Below are positions 24,145-31,733 of a DNA stretch of 41,891 nucleotides, piece after piece. Numbering within the stretch: the first letter of the stretch is position 1; every line of letters starts with the position of its first letter. This DNA is from Alphaproteobacteria bacterium (GTDB lineage: Bacteria; Pseudomonadota; Alphaproteobacteria; Caulobacterales; Caulobacteraceae). Below the pieces are notes generated by a model, which saw nothing but the letters and a program-made list of their open reading frames with translations, ran no database searches and was not told the DNA's origin. The stretch spans positions 1 through 41,891 of the forward strand of contig JAHKAM010000052.1 in the NCBI GenBank assembly GCA_018826515.1, written 5' to 3'. The translations under genes and the position numbers were made by a program.

Positions 24145-24966
24145 CTAAGTCGGGAGTGCGTTCCGAAACTCGGCCTCTCCCCAGATGCGAATTGGCTGAC
24201 CTGACGCGGCAGCTTCCCTTGCGACCACAAAGGTGCGGCTTCGTTCAACCCCGAACGTGAATGGTCGGTCGCTACCTATTACGATCAGGTCAGTAGTCGT
24301 TTTGCCAACGCCCGCAACGATGGTCGCCCCCATGGCCGCCAGTTCGTCAGGCAAGTTGCTTTGTGCGGCCCCCATAAAAGCTATTCGTCTTCCCAACAGC
24401 GGGCCGGTACCGCTAGAGGCGGGTCGTGGGGGCCGCTCCTTCTTGGGCCATACCCGTGGCTCTCCATGCATAAGGCCACCTCCGAAATCCAGCGGGCCCC
24501 ATCCCGGGATAGCCAGCCGGACGCCGAAATGACCTTCGTCATACTGGTTCGTCCGCCAGCCGCCGGTGATACGAGCTCCACACGTCGCGGAGCCTAAGCC
24601 GACAGCAGCAAGGGCATCCTTCATGCGAGGGGCCACTTCTCGGGACAGGAAACCAACGCGCTGGCCACCGATCAGCACCTCAACGGCATTCGGGTCAAAG
24701 CGGTTGGATGGGTCGGGCCGGACCGTGGCGATGCACTCGTGCTCGACGCCGTCGCGAGTATGGCTACCGCACTGAGCCATGATCGCCCTTTGATAGTGGC
24801 TTTCGCCAACAACCTCTGTCGGGAAAGAGCCCGCTCTCCACTGAACATGGCCTCGCTTCGGCAGAGGTCCCGGTGGTGGCTCGACGCTTGAGCGTAGCGG
24901 ACGCTCAGCTTGCGGCGGTGTAGCCGCCTCGGTGGACCGTCCGAACAGTTTTGAAATCCAGCCCAC
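24145..24966 (-). CDS. HIRAN and BRCT domain protein
   Basis: A 273-residue protein. Residues 50-115 look like a HIRAN domain (VVGESHYQ, then PSNRFDPNAVEVLIGGQRVGF), a fold that in SWI2/SNF2 proteins binds DNA 3' ends or damaged DNA. Residues ~188-271 look like a BRCT domain (GRRIAFMGA ... ELAAMGATIVAGVGKTTTDLIVIG). The linker is Pro-rich. I choose the GTG at 24966, because CAGGAG lies 7 nt upstream of it. Its role in the island is unknown; recognition of DNA ends or repair intermediates is an inference. Confidence 0.75.
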   Translation of the reverse strand: MGWISKLFGRSTEAATPPQAERPLRSSVEPPPGPLPKRGHVQWRAGSFPTEVVGESHYQRAIMAQCGSHTRDGVEHECIATVRPDPSNRFDPNAVEVLIGGQRVGFLSREVAPRMKDALAAVGLGSATCGARITGGWRTNQYDEGHFGVRLAIPGWGPLDFGGGLMHGEPRVWPKKERPPRPASSGTGPLLGRRIAFMGAAQSNLPDELAAMGATIVAGVGKTTTDLIVIGSDRPFTFGVERSRTFVVAREAAASGQPIRIWGEAEFRNALPT

Positions 24967-25313
24967 AGCCGCGCTCCTGAAGTGTCCCAGTGGGAGCTAA
25001 GCCGGTCGGGGAAGGGGTGTCCAGCCAAGCCAATCGCTGCGGATTCTAGGTCCGGCCAAGTGCGGTGATGCGGGACGGTGATATTCACAATCCAACGATT
25101 TGGCCCCCACAGGGTCTCTAGGGGTAGCTTATCTGGAACCCCACATTCGTACGGGACGTCGCGCTGACTCCCCCGTGGGGGAGGTTCTGCTGAGAGCAGC
25201 GCCGGTTAGCCACCACGCCGCCCCTCCCCATTAAAAAGGGACTTCGCAGGACGGCTATAAGCCCATACAAACCTGCCTAACGCTCGTTAAGCGGATTTGT
25301 AAGGAAGGCTGAG
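24967..25313. other. 347-nt intergenic stretch between divergent island genes
   Basis: It holds the start regions of the HIRAN-BRCT gene (minus) and the serine recombinase (plus). A strong hairpin, CTCCCCC/GGGGGAG, lies near 25169-25184. An inverted repeat, TAACG-N2-CGTTA, lies near 25279-25290, about 25 nt before the recombinase ATG, and could be an operator. I see no gene and no further T7-like unit here. Confidence 0.5.
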
Positions 25314-26036
25314 ATGGTCAAGGCGGTGGCGTACTTCCGGGTCTCGACGGTGGCGCAGGGGCGCAGCGGTCTGGGTCTGGAGGCGCAGAAGGCGGCGGTG
25401 GCGGAGCTGGCCCGGCAACGGGACTGGAAGGTGCTGGCGGAGTTCACGGAGGTGGAGAGCGGCAAGCGGAACGACCGGCCCGAGCTGGTCAAGGCGCTCC
25501 ACCACGCCAAGGTGACGGGAGCCGTCCTCGTCATCGCCAAGCTCGACCGCCTCAGCCGTAACGCCGCGTTCCTTTTGACCCTCAGGGATTCGGGGGTGCG
25601 CTTCATGGCAGCGGACCTGCCGGACGCGTGCGACCTCACGGTAGGGGTCCTCGCGGTCATCGCGCAGGCGGAGCGGGAGGCCATCTCCCAGCGCACCAAA
25701 GCAGCCCTCGGGACGGTGAAGGCTAAGCTCGCGGCCGGTGAGGCCCACATCTCCCGGCGCTCGGGCCTGCCGGTCGCCCGGCTGGGCAACCCTCAGGGGG
25801 CCAATGCGCTCCGGCGGGCCGCCCGGGGGAACGCTGCAGGGTTGGCGGCGGCGAAGGCCAACGCCGATACCCACGCCCGCGACCTCGCTCCGGTGGTGGA
25901 GCGGCTTAGGGCGGAGGGATGCGCCTCCCTCGCCTCTCTCGCTGCAGCTCTCAACGCCGCCGGGGTGCGGACCCCTCGGGACCGGACGTGGCATGCGTCG
26001 TCCGTAAGAAACTTGCTGGCCCGACTGGAGGCCTGA
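25314..26036 (+). CDS. Serine recombinase of the resolvase/invertase family
   Basis: A 240-residue small serine recombinase. The catalytic Ser is S11 in AYFRVST. AKLDRLSRN and GVLAVIAQAEREAISQRTK, which carry the conserved arginines and the E helix, follow, and a C-terminal helix-turn-helix-like region (SLAALAAALNAAGVRTP, spelled here loosely) ends the protein. AAGGAAGG precedes the ATG. Such enzymes resolve or invert DNA between short sites. No clear paired site was found nearby apart from the small palindrome near 25280. It may act on the island, or regulate it by inversion. Confidence 0.9.
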   Translation: MVKAVAYFRVSTVAQGRSGLGLEAQKAAVAELARQRDWKVLAEFTEVESGKRNDRPELVKALHHAKVTGAVLVIAKLDRLSRNAAFLLTLRDSGVRFMAADLPDACDLTVGVLAVIAQAEREAISQRTKAALGTVKAKLAAGEAHISRRSGLPVARLGNPQGANALRRAARGNAAGLAAAKANADTHARDLAPVVERLRAEGCASLASLAAALNAAGVRTPRDRTWHASSVRNLLARLEA

Positions 26037-26142
26037 GCGAACGACTGGTCGGGGTGCCCTGCTTCTTTTCGCACCCAGTTGCCGGGTCTCCCAACTCGTG
26101 GGAGTTTGACGGCCGTAATGCAGGGGGGGCCAGACTGTGGTG

Positions 26143-26490
26143 ATGCTAAACGTCGATTGTTTGGGGTGGGAAGCTACAAAGCAGGGCCTCGAACACGTCG
26201 AGAGCATCGGAGATTTCGACGCGGTTGATGTGCAGCAGCGTCGGCTGCGGGAGCAGGCTGTCGCGATCCTTGCGGACCCTCGCCGTGTGGCGGCCGTGCA
26301 GAAGAGCTGCCCCAAGTATGAAACTGAGATGAGGACAGCTGCTGCGTCCCCTCTCGCGCCCAAGCTGATAGTTGATCCTGCTGCCAGCGCCACGACTGCC
26401 GCTGAATGGGCGACGCGCCTGACCGACGAAGAGGTCAAGCTGATAAAGGACTTCGTGGGAGCAGAAGCGAAGCGCCGTAAAATCAAATAA
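26143..26490 (+). CDS. Hypothetical protein
   Basis: A 115-residue, mostly helical, charged protein (DAVDVQQRRLREQAVAIL near residue 27; EEVKLIKDFVGAEAKRRKIK at the end). The ATG at 26143 is preceded by two in-frame GTG codons that could also start it. Base composition is less GC-rich than in the core genes, in keeping with transferred DNA. It follows the serine recombinase by 106 nt on the same strand and converges on the HNH-like gene. I do not recognise it. Confidence 0.55.
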   Translation: MLNVDCLGWEATKQGLEHVESIGDFDAVDVQQRRLREQAVAILADPRRVAAVQKSCPKYETEMRTAAASPLAPKLIVDPAASATTAAEWATRLTDEEVKLIKDFVGAEAKRRKIK

Positions 26491-26519
26491 GGCGGCCCTT
26501 ACAGGCTTGCGTCAGGGGC

Positions 26520-27446
26520 TCAGCCTTCCCCGGGTGAATGGAGTAGCGCCTCGATTCCGAAGGCGTCGGCGTCGTGCATCATCACAGCGTATTGGTCCGA
26601 GCTATGGAAGCGGGCCAGGTTCTGTCGCAGCTCCTCCTCAATCCGCGCTCGCTGGTGCGCGGGAATGGCCCGGTCGGCCACCTTTAGCTTCAACGCCTGC
26701 GCCTTCAGGTACTCCCTCAGGAGTCCCGGCAGGACGACCCTTAGGCAGGGCAGGCGACCGGCCCCGAGGTTGACCTTGGTCCCCTCCCATTTGTCCCGCG
26801 TCGGCGCGATCATCCCGAACACGGCGAACCGCCCCATCTTCGCGTAGGTGAAGGCCCCGGTCCCCATCGTCACCACGTCGATCCCCGTGCCCCGCATCAG
26901 GTAGCGATTGATGTTGTCCGGCAGGTCGTGTTGCGGGCCGCCCCCGAGGGGGCCGAGGAACGGGATGAGGTGCTGCTCGTACCGGCCGGGGTGCGGAAGC
27001 TCCCCCAGCAGGAAGCGCCGCCACGTCTCCTCAGCGCCCCTTGCGGCAACCTGCTGGGCTTCGCTCAGGTGGTCCATGGGCTGCTCGTCCATCCCGTGCC
27101 GGAGGATGCGCCACGAGACGGAGGCGCAGAAGCGGATAAGCCAGTCGCTGTAGTCCACGCGGCGCACGTCGCCCGCGCTCCACGGGTTGAACAACTCGTT
27201 GCAGAAGCGCCGCTCAAGGCCGCTGAACCGAGCCTCGCAGGAGCCGCATAGCCACCGCTTCTTGAGCCCGTCTTGAACGCGTCGGGTGGGCGCATCACCG
27301 GCCCGGATGTGGCCTGTCGAGGAGGTCTCCCGAAGCCACCGGAAGACAAAGGCCGGGACGATGTGGCTGACCTTAAGGGGCCCGTGGGTGCCGCAAAGCG
27401 CGCAGGGCGCTACTCCGGCTTCCACCGAAGCTTTCCGCAACTGCAT
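26520..27446 (-). CDS. HNH-like zinc-binding protein, partner of the ATPase
   Basis: A 308-residue protein. The N-terminal part has CALCG (C15, C18), SHIVPAF (H28) and LCGSCE (C67, C70), the pattern of a zinc-supported HNH nuclease fold. The rest, with WRILRHGMDEQ and GAGRLPCLRVVLP, is a family of unknown function often annotated as hypothetical. It overlaps the ATPase gene by 37 nt, so the two are probably translated together. ATPase followed by HNH nuclease is the order of Septu-type (PtuA-PtuB) defence systems, but whether this is a true member cannot be decided from sequence alone. The third catalytic residue of HNH is not obvious. Confidence 0.65.
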   Translation of the reverse strand: MQLRKASVEAGVAPCALCGTHGPLKVSHIVPAFVFRWLRETSSTGHIRAGDAPTRRVQDGLKKRWLCGSCEARFSGLERRFCNELFNPWSAGDVRRVDYSDWLIRFCASVSWRILRHGMDEQPMDHLSEAQQVAARGAEETWRRFLLGELPHPGRYEQHLIPFLGPLGGGPQHDLPDNINRYLMRGTGIDVVTMGTGAFTYAKMGRFAVFGMIAPTRDKWEGTKVNLGAGRLPCLRVVLPGLLREYLKAQALKLKVADRAIPAHQRARIEEELRQNLARFHSSDQYAVMMHDADAFGIEALLHSPGEG

Positions 27447-29740
27447 TCAGCCCCAGCGTTCCCCCGCCTCGTTCCGACCTGCGAGTTGCAATGGTCGCAC
27501 TGGAATAGGCCCAGCACAGCCTCACAGCTTTCGATCAGGTCTAGAGCTTCCGCATCGGTTCCATTGAAGGTGTGAGTGCCTCGGTTCGCCCACGCCTCTA
27601 ACTGCGGCTTGACCTTCGCCACCGCCGCAGCCGCTGCGTCGTGGCTCACGTAGTTGCCATCCTGCTTGATGCGGAAGCTATGAGGCACGGCCTTATGGAG
27701 CGCCAAGATGAACTGCCCGGAAGTCCGCGTATCGTTCGCGGCTCCTCGCAGAAACGGGACTGCAAGACCGATCCGTTCTCCGATCTGGCCTAGCGCTACA
27801 TCCATGATCCGGCGAACGTTCGAAAGGGCGTCTTCGGGATCACTTCCGACTTTCGCCTTCGCCTTCTCCCAGTCGAGAGCCTGATCAGCGAAGGCCATCC
27901 CTGCTCCCGGCGAGGCGAAGGCGAGCAACTTTCGGAACCTCCATGTCGGAAGCATCCGCTCAAGCTCGAAGTACCACTCGCGGTCATGCGTGAGCAGGAC
28001 CACCTGACGGCTGTCGAACTCCTGCTGCAAAAGTGGCGCGACCCGGTTCCTGTGTTCCCGGTCAAAACTGATGACCACGTCGTCGAGGATGATCGGTTGG
28101 TCGGCCTCACCCGCTTGATTGGCCATGGCGAGGAAGATGCAAAGCCCCAGCGCGTTCCGCCGCCCTTCGGAGAGCGTCAGGCGGGGACTGTGCAGAGCCT
28201 TGCCGTGGAAGCGCAGCGCTACGTCGATGGCCTTGTCGTTCCCTTCAGGGATGACGAGACGTAAGTCGCTAACCGCTTCGTTTGGCTGCAAGATGCCCCA
28301 GTAGCGCTGAATATCGCCTGAGATGCTCTCGAAGGTTTGGCGGGCTCGATCCGCCATTTCCTCCCGGACCTCCTTCTCCAGAGCCTTGACGAGGTTGATC
28401 AGCGCTTCCCCGCGCCGGATTGCGGCCCTGAGGGCATTTGCTTTGTACGAACCGAAGAGGACGTCCGCATCCTGTTGGTCCTTGATCAGGGTCTGCACCT
28501 CTTGGGGCAAATCCTTCGCATCCTCGGCGGCGCGCGCCACCAGCGGCTCGACCTTCGCCTTTAGGTCTGCGATGTCCGACGCCCCACAGGTGGTGCGAAG
28601 GTCCGCCACCGTGATCCCGATGAGGTAGGCCGCCCCCGCTTCCGGCTCCGGTGTGAGCCCGGCCCTCCAAGCGCTCAGGTCCTCCTTGTTCGCGACTAGA
28701 CGGAGCCTTCCCACCTCGTCGCAGACCTCAGCAATCGCGCCTCGGTGGTCTTCGTAGACCTTCTGCGCCTGCTCCAGTCTCTGCTGTTCCTTGGCGATAT
28801 GCCCCTTGAAGTCCTCCGCATCGATCGAAAGCCCGCAGGCGGGACAGCTCATTGATCCGTTGAGAGTCTCGTCCGCCGACGCAAACCTGTCAGCCGCGCT
28901 GAGAACTTCCAGCCGCTCCTTGATCAACGGGGCGGCTACCTCGGCAACTTTGGCTGAGCTCTCTTCTACCTTCGCCAGTCGGGCCCCTAGGTCGCTGCTG
29001 CCTATCTCTGCCACCGCCGCAGCCCGACGCTGGTCTGCGCTGGAGGAGGCGCTCTGTGTGTTGATGGCGGCGAGAACGTCGGTGAGGGTCTTCAGCGAGG
29101 ACTCAATAGGGGCGGCCGGGACGTAGGTTTTCCGAAGCTCCTCCAAGCGGGCGAGGAGCTGTTCCCGGGTTGCCTCACCGAAAACGTCGGCGCGGCGCGC
29201 TTCAGCCTGTTGAACTTGACCGCGTAACTTCTGGAGGTCGCCTATTCGCTCGACCGCCGCTACGAGCTTGTGGAGATTGTCCGCCATCGCCTCCAGCCGG
29301 GCCAGACCCAGCAGCGGAACTACAGCGCTGTATTTTTCGCCCTTGGTCGCGCTGATAAACCTTGCAAGGTCCTCCTGACGCAGGGCCGTACGGGCATATT
29401 CCCACCCCATCGCTGTGGGCCCCGTTCTGGCCCTCGCGGGTGCCCCAGATGTCCACGTGAGCTCCTCGGTGGAGCCGTCGGTAAGGGTCGCCACGACCTT
29501 CGTGCTTTGACCGGGCGGGCGGGCGGTGTTGACCAGTCCGTTCTCCTGATAGCGGCCCGCGTATTCATGGCTGAGGTGGCTAACCCGGCCGCCACTGAGG
29601 AGCGCCTCCAAGCCGTCAACGTATGAGCTCTTCCCGGCCCCGTTCGGGCCGTAAACAACGGCGGACTTCCCATCGAGCTGGAGCGTGGCGTCTGCTGCTG
29701 CTCCCCGGAACCATTGCAAACGGACGGACTGGAGCTTCAC
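27410..29740 (-). CDS. SMC/RecF-like AAA ATPase with zinc hook, putative defence protein
   Basis: A 776-residue protein. Walker A is GPNGAGKS (31-38). A long coiled coil (~150-480) is broken by a Rad50-like hook, CPAC (C299, C302). The ABC signature LTLSEGRRNALGLC and Walker B QPIILDDVVISFD follow near 525-565, and LTHDREWYFELERML carries the His switch. The C-terminus ends in a zinc ribbon (CDHCNSQ ... CSCGK). This is the design of RloC-, PtuA- and Rad50-like ATPases that sense DNA ends or phage. The GTG start overlaps the upstream small ORF by 4 nt. Its partner is the HNH-like gene downstream. Confidence 0.85.
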   Translation of the reverse strand: MKLQSVRLQWFRGAAADATLQLDGKSAVVYGPNGAGKSSYVDGLEALLSGGRVSHLSHEYAGRYQENGLVNTARPPGQSTKVVATLTDGSTEELTWTSGAPARARTGPTAMGWEYARTALRQEDLARFISATKGEKYSAVVPLLGLARLEAMADNLHKLVAAVERIGDLQKLRGQVQQAEARRADVFGEATREQLLARLEELRKTYVPAAPIESSLKTLTDVLAAINTQSASSSADQRRAAAVAEIGSSDLGARLAKVEESSAKVAEVAAPLIKERLEVLSAADRFASADETLNGSMSCPACGLSIDAEDFKGHIAKEQQRLEQAQKVYEDHRGAIAEVCDEVGRLRLVANKEDLSAWRAGLTPEPEAGAAYLIGITVADLRTTCGASDIADLKAKVEPLVARAAEDAKDLPQEVQTLIKDQQDADVLFGSYKANALRAAIRRGEALINLVKALEKEVREEMADRARQTFESISGDIQRYWGILQPNEAVSDLRLVIPEGNDKAIDVALRFHGKALHSPRLTLSEGRRNALGLCIFLAMANQAGEADQPIILDDVVISFDREHRNRVAPLLQQEFDSRQVVLLTHDREWYFELERMLPTWRFRKLLAFASPGAGMAFADQALDWEKAKAKVGSDPEDALSNVRRIMDVALGQIGERIGLAVPFLRGAANDTRTSGQFILALHKAVPHSFRIKQDGNYVSHDAAAAAVAKVKPQLEAWANRGTHTFNGTDAEALDLIESCEAVLGLFQCDHCNSQVGTRRGNAGAECSCGKLRWKPE

Positions 29741-29940
29741 TTCTTCGGCTCCCGATTGGCGAGCACCAGCGCCTTGGCAGCCGCGTCTAGCTCGGCGTTC
29801 CGTCTAGTCTCCTGAAAGGAGCCGTTGAGGAGCGTTCGAAACTCAGCCACCAGCGCGTCGGGAAACGCGTGCGCGTCAGTCGTCGCCCCCTTCACGGCCG
29901 CCGCGAGCCTCTTCTCTATCCAGTCCTCAGCCTGATCCAT
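29737..29940 (-). CDS. Small ORF upstream of the ATPase, first gene of the cassette
   Basis: A 67-residue charged helical protein (MDQAEDWIEKRLAAAVKG ... AKALVLANREPKK). The ATG at 29940 is preferred; an in-frame GTG at 29958 would add six residues. The stop overlaps the ATPase start by 4 nt (GTGA), so the two should be translationally coupled. It could be a small regulator or subunit of the ATPase. I find no known family. Confidence 0.65.
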   Translation of the reverse strand: MDQAEDWIEKRLAAAVKGATTDAHAFPDALVAEFRTLLNGSFQETRRNAELDAAAKALVLANREPKK

Positions 29941-30078
29941 CCCACCCCCGGACTGCACGCTAAGCGCGAGCGGTCACACTAACGGAGCGGGAAGCTTCGC
30001 CAAGGGAAAAGGGGCGGAGGTCTTCACGTCAATGCCATGAGCGTGGTTGGCCCGCCGCTAACTGGCGAGGTCGGAAGG

Positions 30079-30109
30079 CTTGCCCTGTACACCGAGGGTG
30101 TTACACACG
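30079..30109 (+). repeat. 31-nt direct repeat, right copy (candidate integrase arm site)
   Basis: Same layout as 21470-21500: CTTGCCCTGT, 10 variable nt, then TGTTACACACG (10 of 11 equal). It lies ~58 nt inside the right att site. In the excised circle the two copies would flank the att core in direct orientation, as arm sites do. The surrounding 29941-30236 stretch holds no gene that I can support. Confidence 0.7.
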
Positions 30110-30167
30110 CCCTCTCAGGAAGGCGCTGAAAGCCCGCCCTCAATGCTCTGAGGCGACCGTCGGTTTC

Positions 30168-30189
30168 GTCCCTCCGTGCCTACCACCTC
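30168..30189 (+). other. attR, right attachment site
   Basis: GTCCCTCCGTGCCTACCACC plus TC, differing from attL at two positions (C to T in the acceptor strand and G to A after the tRNA). The upstream bases do not form a tRNA, so this is the displaced original 3' end. Confidence 0.8.
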
Positions 30190-30191
30190 GT

Positions 30192-30228
30192 GAAACCGGC
30201 CCCGGAGGCCATGCCCCGGGGCCGTTTC
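30192..30228. terminator. Strong hairpin next to attR
   Basis: GAAAC-C-GGCCCCGG pairs with CCGGGGCCGTTTC around ~10 nt. It lies directly outside attR and 9 nt before the end of the beta-helix gene. Before integration it would have ended the tRNA transcript; now it can serve the minus-strand gene. Confidence 0.7.
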
Positions 30229-30236
30229 ATGCCGGA

Positions 30237-31721
30237 TCAGCGGCGGAAGAGGCCGCCGCCGCCGCGCCAGCGGTCCTCGCCCTGGTAGCGGTCGTTCGGC
30301 ACATAGACGCCGTCGCGCGTGTACCAGCCGCGCCCGCTCTGATAGTCGCGGTAGCCGTCCAACTGATAGCCGTCGTCCTGGTAGGGCAGGCCCAGCAGGC
30401 CGTCCTCGTCGTCCCACCAGTTGCGGGGATAGGCGCCGTACATGCACTCCCAGCCCTGGCCGGGACGCCAGTAGGGCTCGTAGCGGCCGTTGTAGCGGTC
30501 ACGGAACTGGGCCCGGCACAGATACTGCGACCAGACGCGGTTGCCGCTGGCTTCGACCGTGGCGCGGTTCTCGGCGTAGATCACCTCGCGCACGCCCGAG
30601 AAGACGTTGTTGACGATCACCGCATGGCCCGAGGTGGCGGCGACGCCGACGGTCGATGCGCGAACCCGGCTGTCGGTCAGGCGCAGTTCGCCGTTGTAGA
30701 GCACCACCCCCTTGTCGGAGCGGCCCACGCGGCTGTTCTTGATCTCGACCGAGGCGCCCTCGATGGCCACGCCTTCGACGTAGCCGAGGATGGCGGTGTT
30801 ATCGATCTCGACCCGGCCATAGTCGCGGCCCGAGCGGATGACGATGCCGATCGACCGCGGGCCGAAGGCGTTGGGCGCGCCCGTGCCCTTCAGGGTGACG
30901 GCCTCCAGGCGCGAGGTCTGCCCGGCGCCGGGGATCAGCTCCAGCCCGGACTGGGCGCCGGTGACAGCCACCTCCCAGGCGTTCAGCACCGCGCCGTCGG
31001 CGACGATGGCCGGGGCGATGGTCTGGGCCTCGACGATGACGTCGCGCAGGTCCAGCAGTCCGCCGTCGGCATAGATGGCGGCCTCGTCTCCGGCGTGGCG
31101 GAAGCCGACCCGGTTCATGACGATCTCGGCGCCGTAGCCGACGATGCAGGCGGCGTCGCCGGCGCGCGGCGAGGCGAACACCATATCGCGGATCTCGACC
31201 CGGACGCCCGAGGCCACGGTCATGCAGGGCAGGCCGTCGGGGGCCATCAGGGTCGGCTCGGGATGGCTCTCCCAGCGGCGCGGATCGAAACCGCCCTCGC
31301 CGATGATGGTCAGGGGTTTGTCGATGTTCAGCCAGCCGACGCAGGCGCCGCCGCGGGCGCGGATCACCAGGGTGCCGCCCGGCCGCACGCGACGCACGGC
31401 GTCCTCGACCGCCCCGGTGCCGGGATTGCCGCCGCAGTCGATCAGGACGATCTCCTCGCCGCCGGGACGATAGCTCGGATAGTCAGGTCGCCAGTCGGGC
31501 CGGTGCCGCCGGTAGTCATAGCGACGATGGCTGGAGCCGCGATTGCGATAGCTGCGGGCCGGCGGGTCCAGCAGGACGCCGAAATTCGGTCGCGTCTGGC
31601 TCTCGACCTTGGCGGCCGTCTGGGCCTGGGCGGGGCCGTCGCCCAGGGCGAAGACGGCGACGGTCGCGGCGATGGCGGCGACGCCGCCGAGGACGCTGAG
31701 AGCGGTGCGGTTGGTGATCAT
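30237..31721 (-). CDS. Exported right-handed parallel beta-helix protein
   Basis: A 494-residue secreted protein. A signal peptide (~1-34, ending PAQAQT) precedes a basic, Arg/Tyr-rich linker. From about residue 90 to 400 there are short repeats typical of pectate-lyase-like beta helices (GGTLVIRARGG, KPLTIIGEGG, VIVNNVFSGVREVIYAENRA in part). The C-terminal ~90 residues are Tyr/Trp/Gly-rich. AGGAGG, 8 nt before the ATG, overlaps the stop of the upstream SEL1 gene, so they form one operon. The substrate or ligand is unknown. It is not clearly an enzyme. Confidence 0.8.
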   Translation of the reverse strand: MITNRTALSVLGGVAAIAATVAVFALGDGPAQAQTAAKVESQTRPNFGVLLDPPARSYRNRGSSHRRYDYRRHRPDWRPDYPSYRPGGEEIVLIDCGGNPGTGAVEDAVRRVRPGGTLVIRARGGACVGWLNIDKPLTIIGEGGFDPRRWESHPEPTLMAPDGLPCMTVASGVRVEIRDMVFASPRAGDAACIVGYGAEIVMNRVGFRHAGDEAAIYADGGLLDLRDVIVEAQTIAPAIVADGAVLNAWEVAVTGAQSGLELIPGAGQTSRLEAVTLKGTGAPNAFGPRSIGIVIRSGRDYGRVEIDNTAILGYVEGVAIEGASVEIKNSRVGRSDKGVVLYNGELRLTDSRVRASTVGVAATSGHAVIVNNVFSGVREVIYAENRATVEASGNRVWSQYLCRAQFRDRYNGRYEPYWRPGQGWECMYGAYPRNWWDDEDGLLGLPYQDDGYQLDGYRDYQSGRGWYTRDGVYVPNDRYQGEDRWRGGGGLFRR

Positions 31722-31733
31722 GCTTCCGCCCTC

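Larger units (their letters stand above)
21394..30189. mobile_element. 8.8-kb genomic island integrated in a tRNA gene
   Basis: Limits are the imperfect 22-nt direct repeats 21394-21415 and 30168-30189. The tRNA stays intact on the left; a displaced copy of its original 3' end is on the right. The tyrosine integrase starts 90 nt inside the left end. Matching 31-nt direct repeats lie inside both ends. Cargo is a dead HNH-family gene, HIRAN-BRCT, a serine recombinase, a hypothetical gene and an ATPase-HNH cassette. There are no conjugation, replication or virion genes, so this is a satellite-like or defence-like element, or a phage remnant. Several island genes look lower in GC than the core genes. 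Confidence 0.87.

Noticed and set aside
30168..30189. A second, partial tRNA gene
   Set aside because: Only the 3' acceptor and T-arm strand is present, with no cloverleaf upstream; it is the right att site.
21394..30189. A complete prophage
   Set aside because: No terminase, portal, capsid, tail, polymerase or lysis genes; only integrase and promoter-like sites recall a phage.
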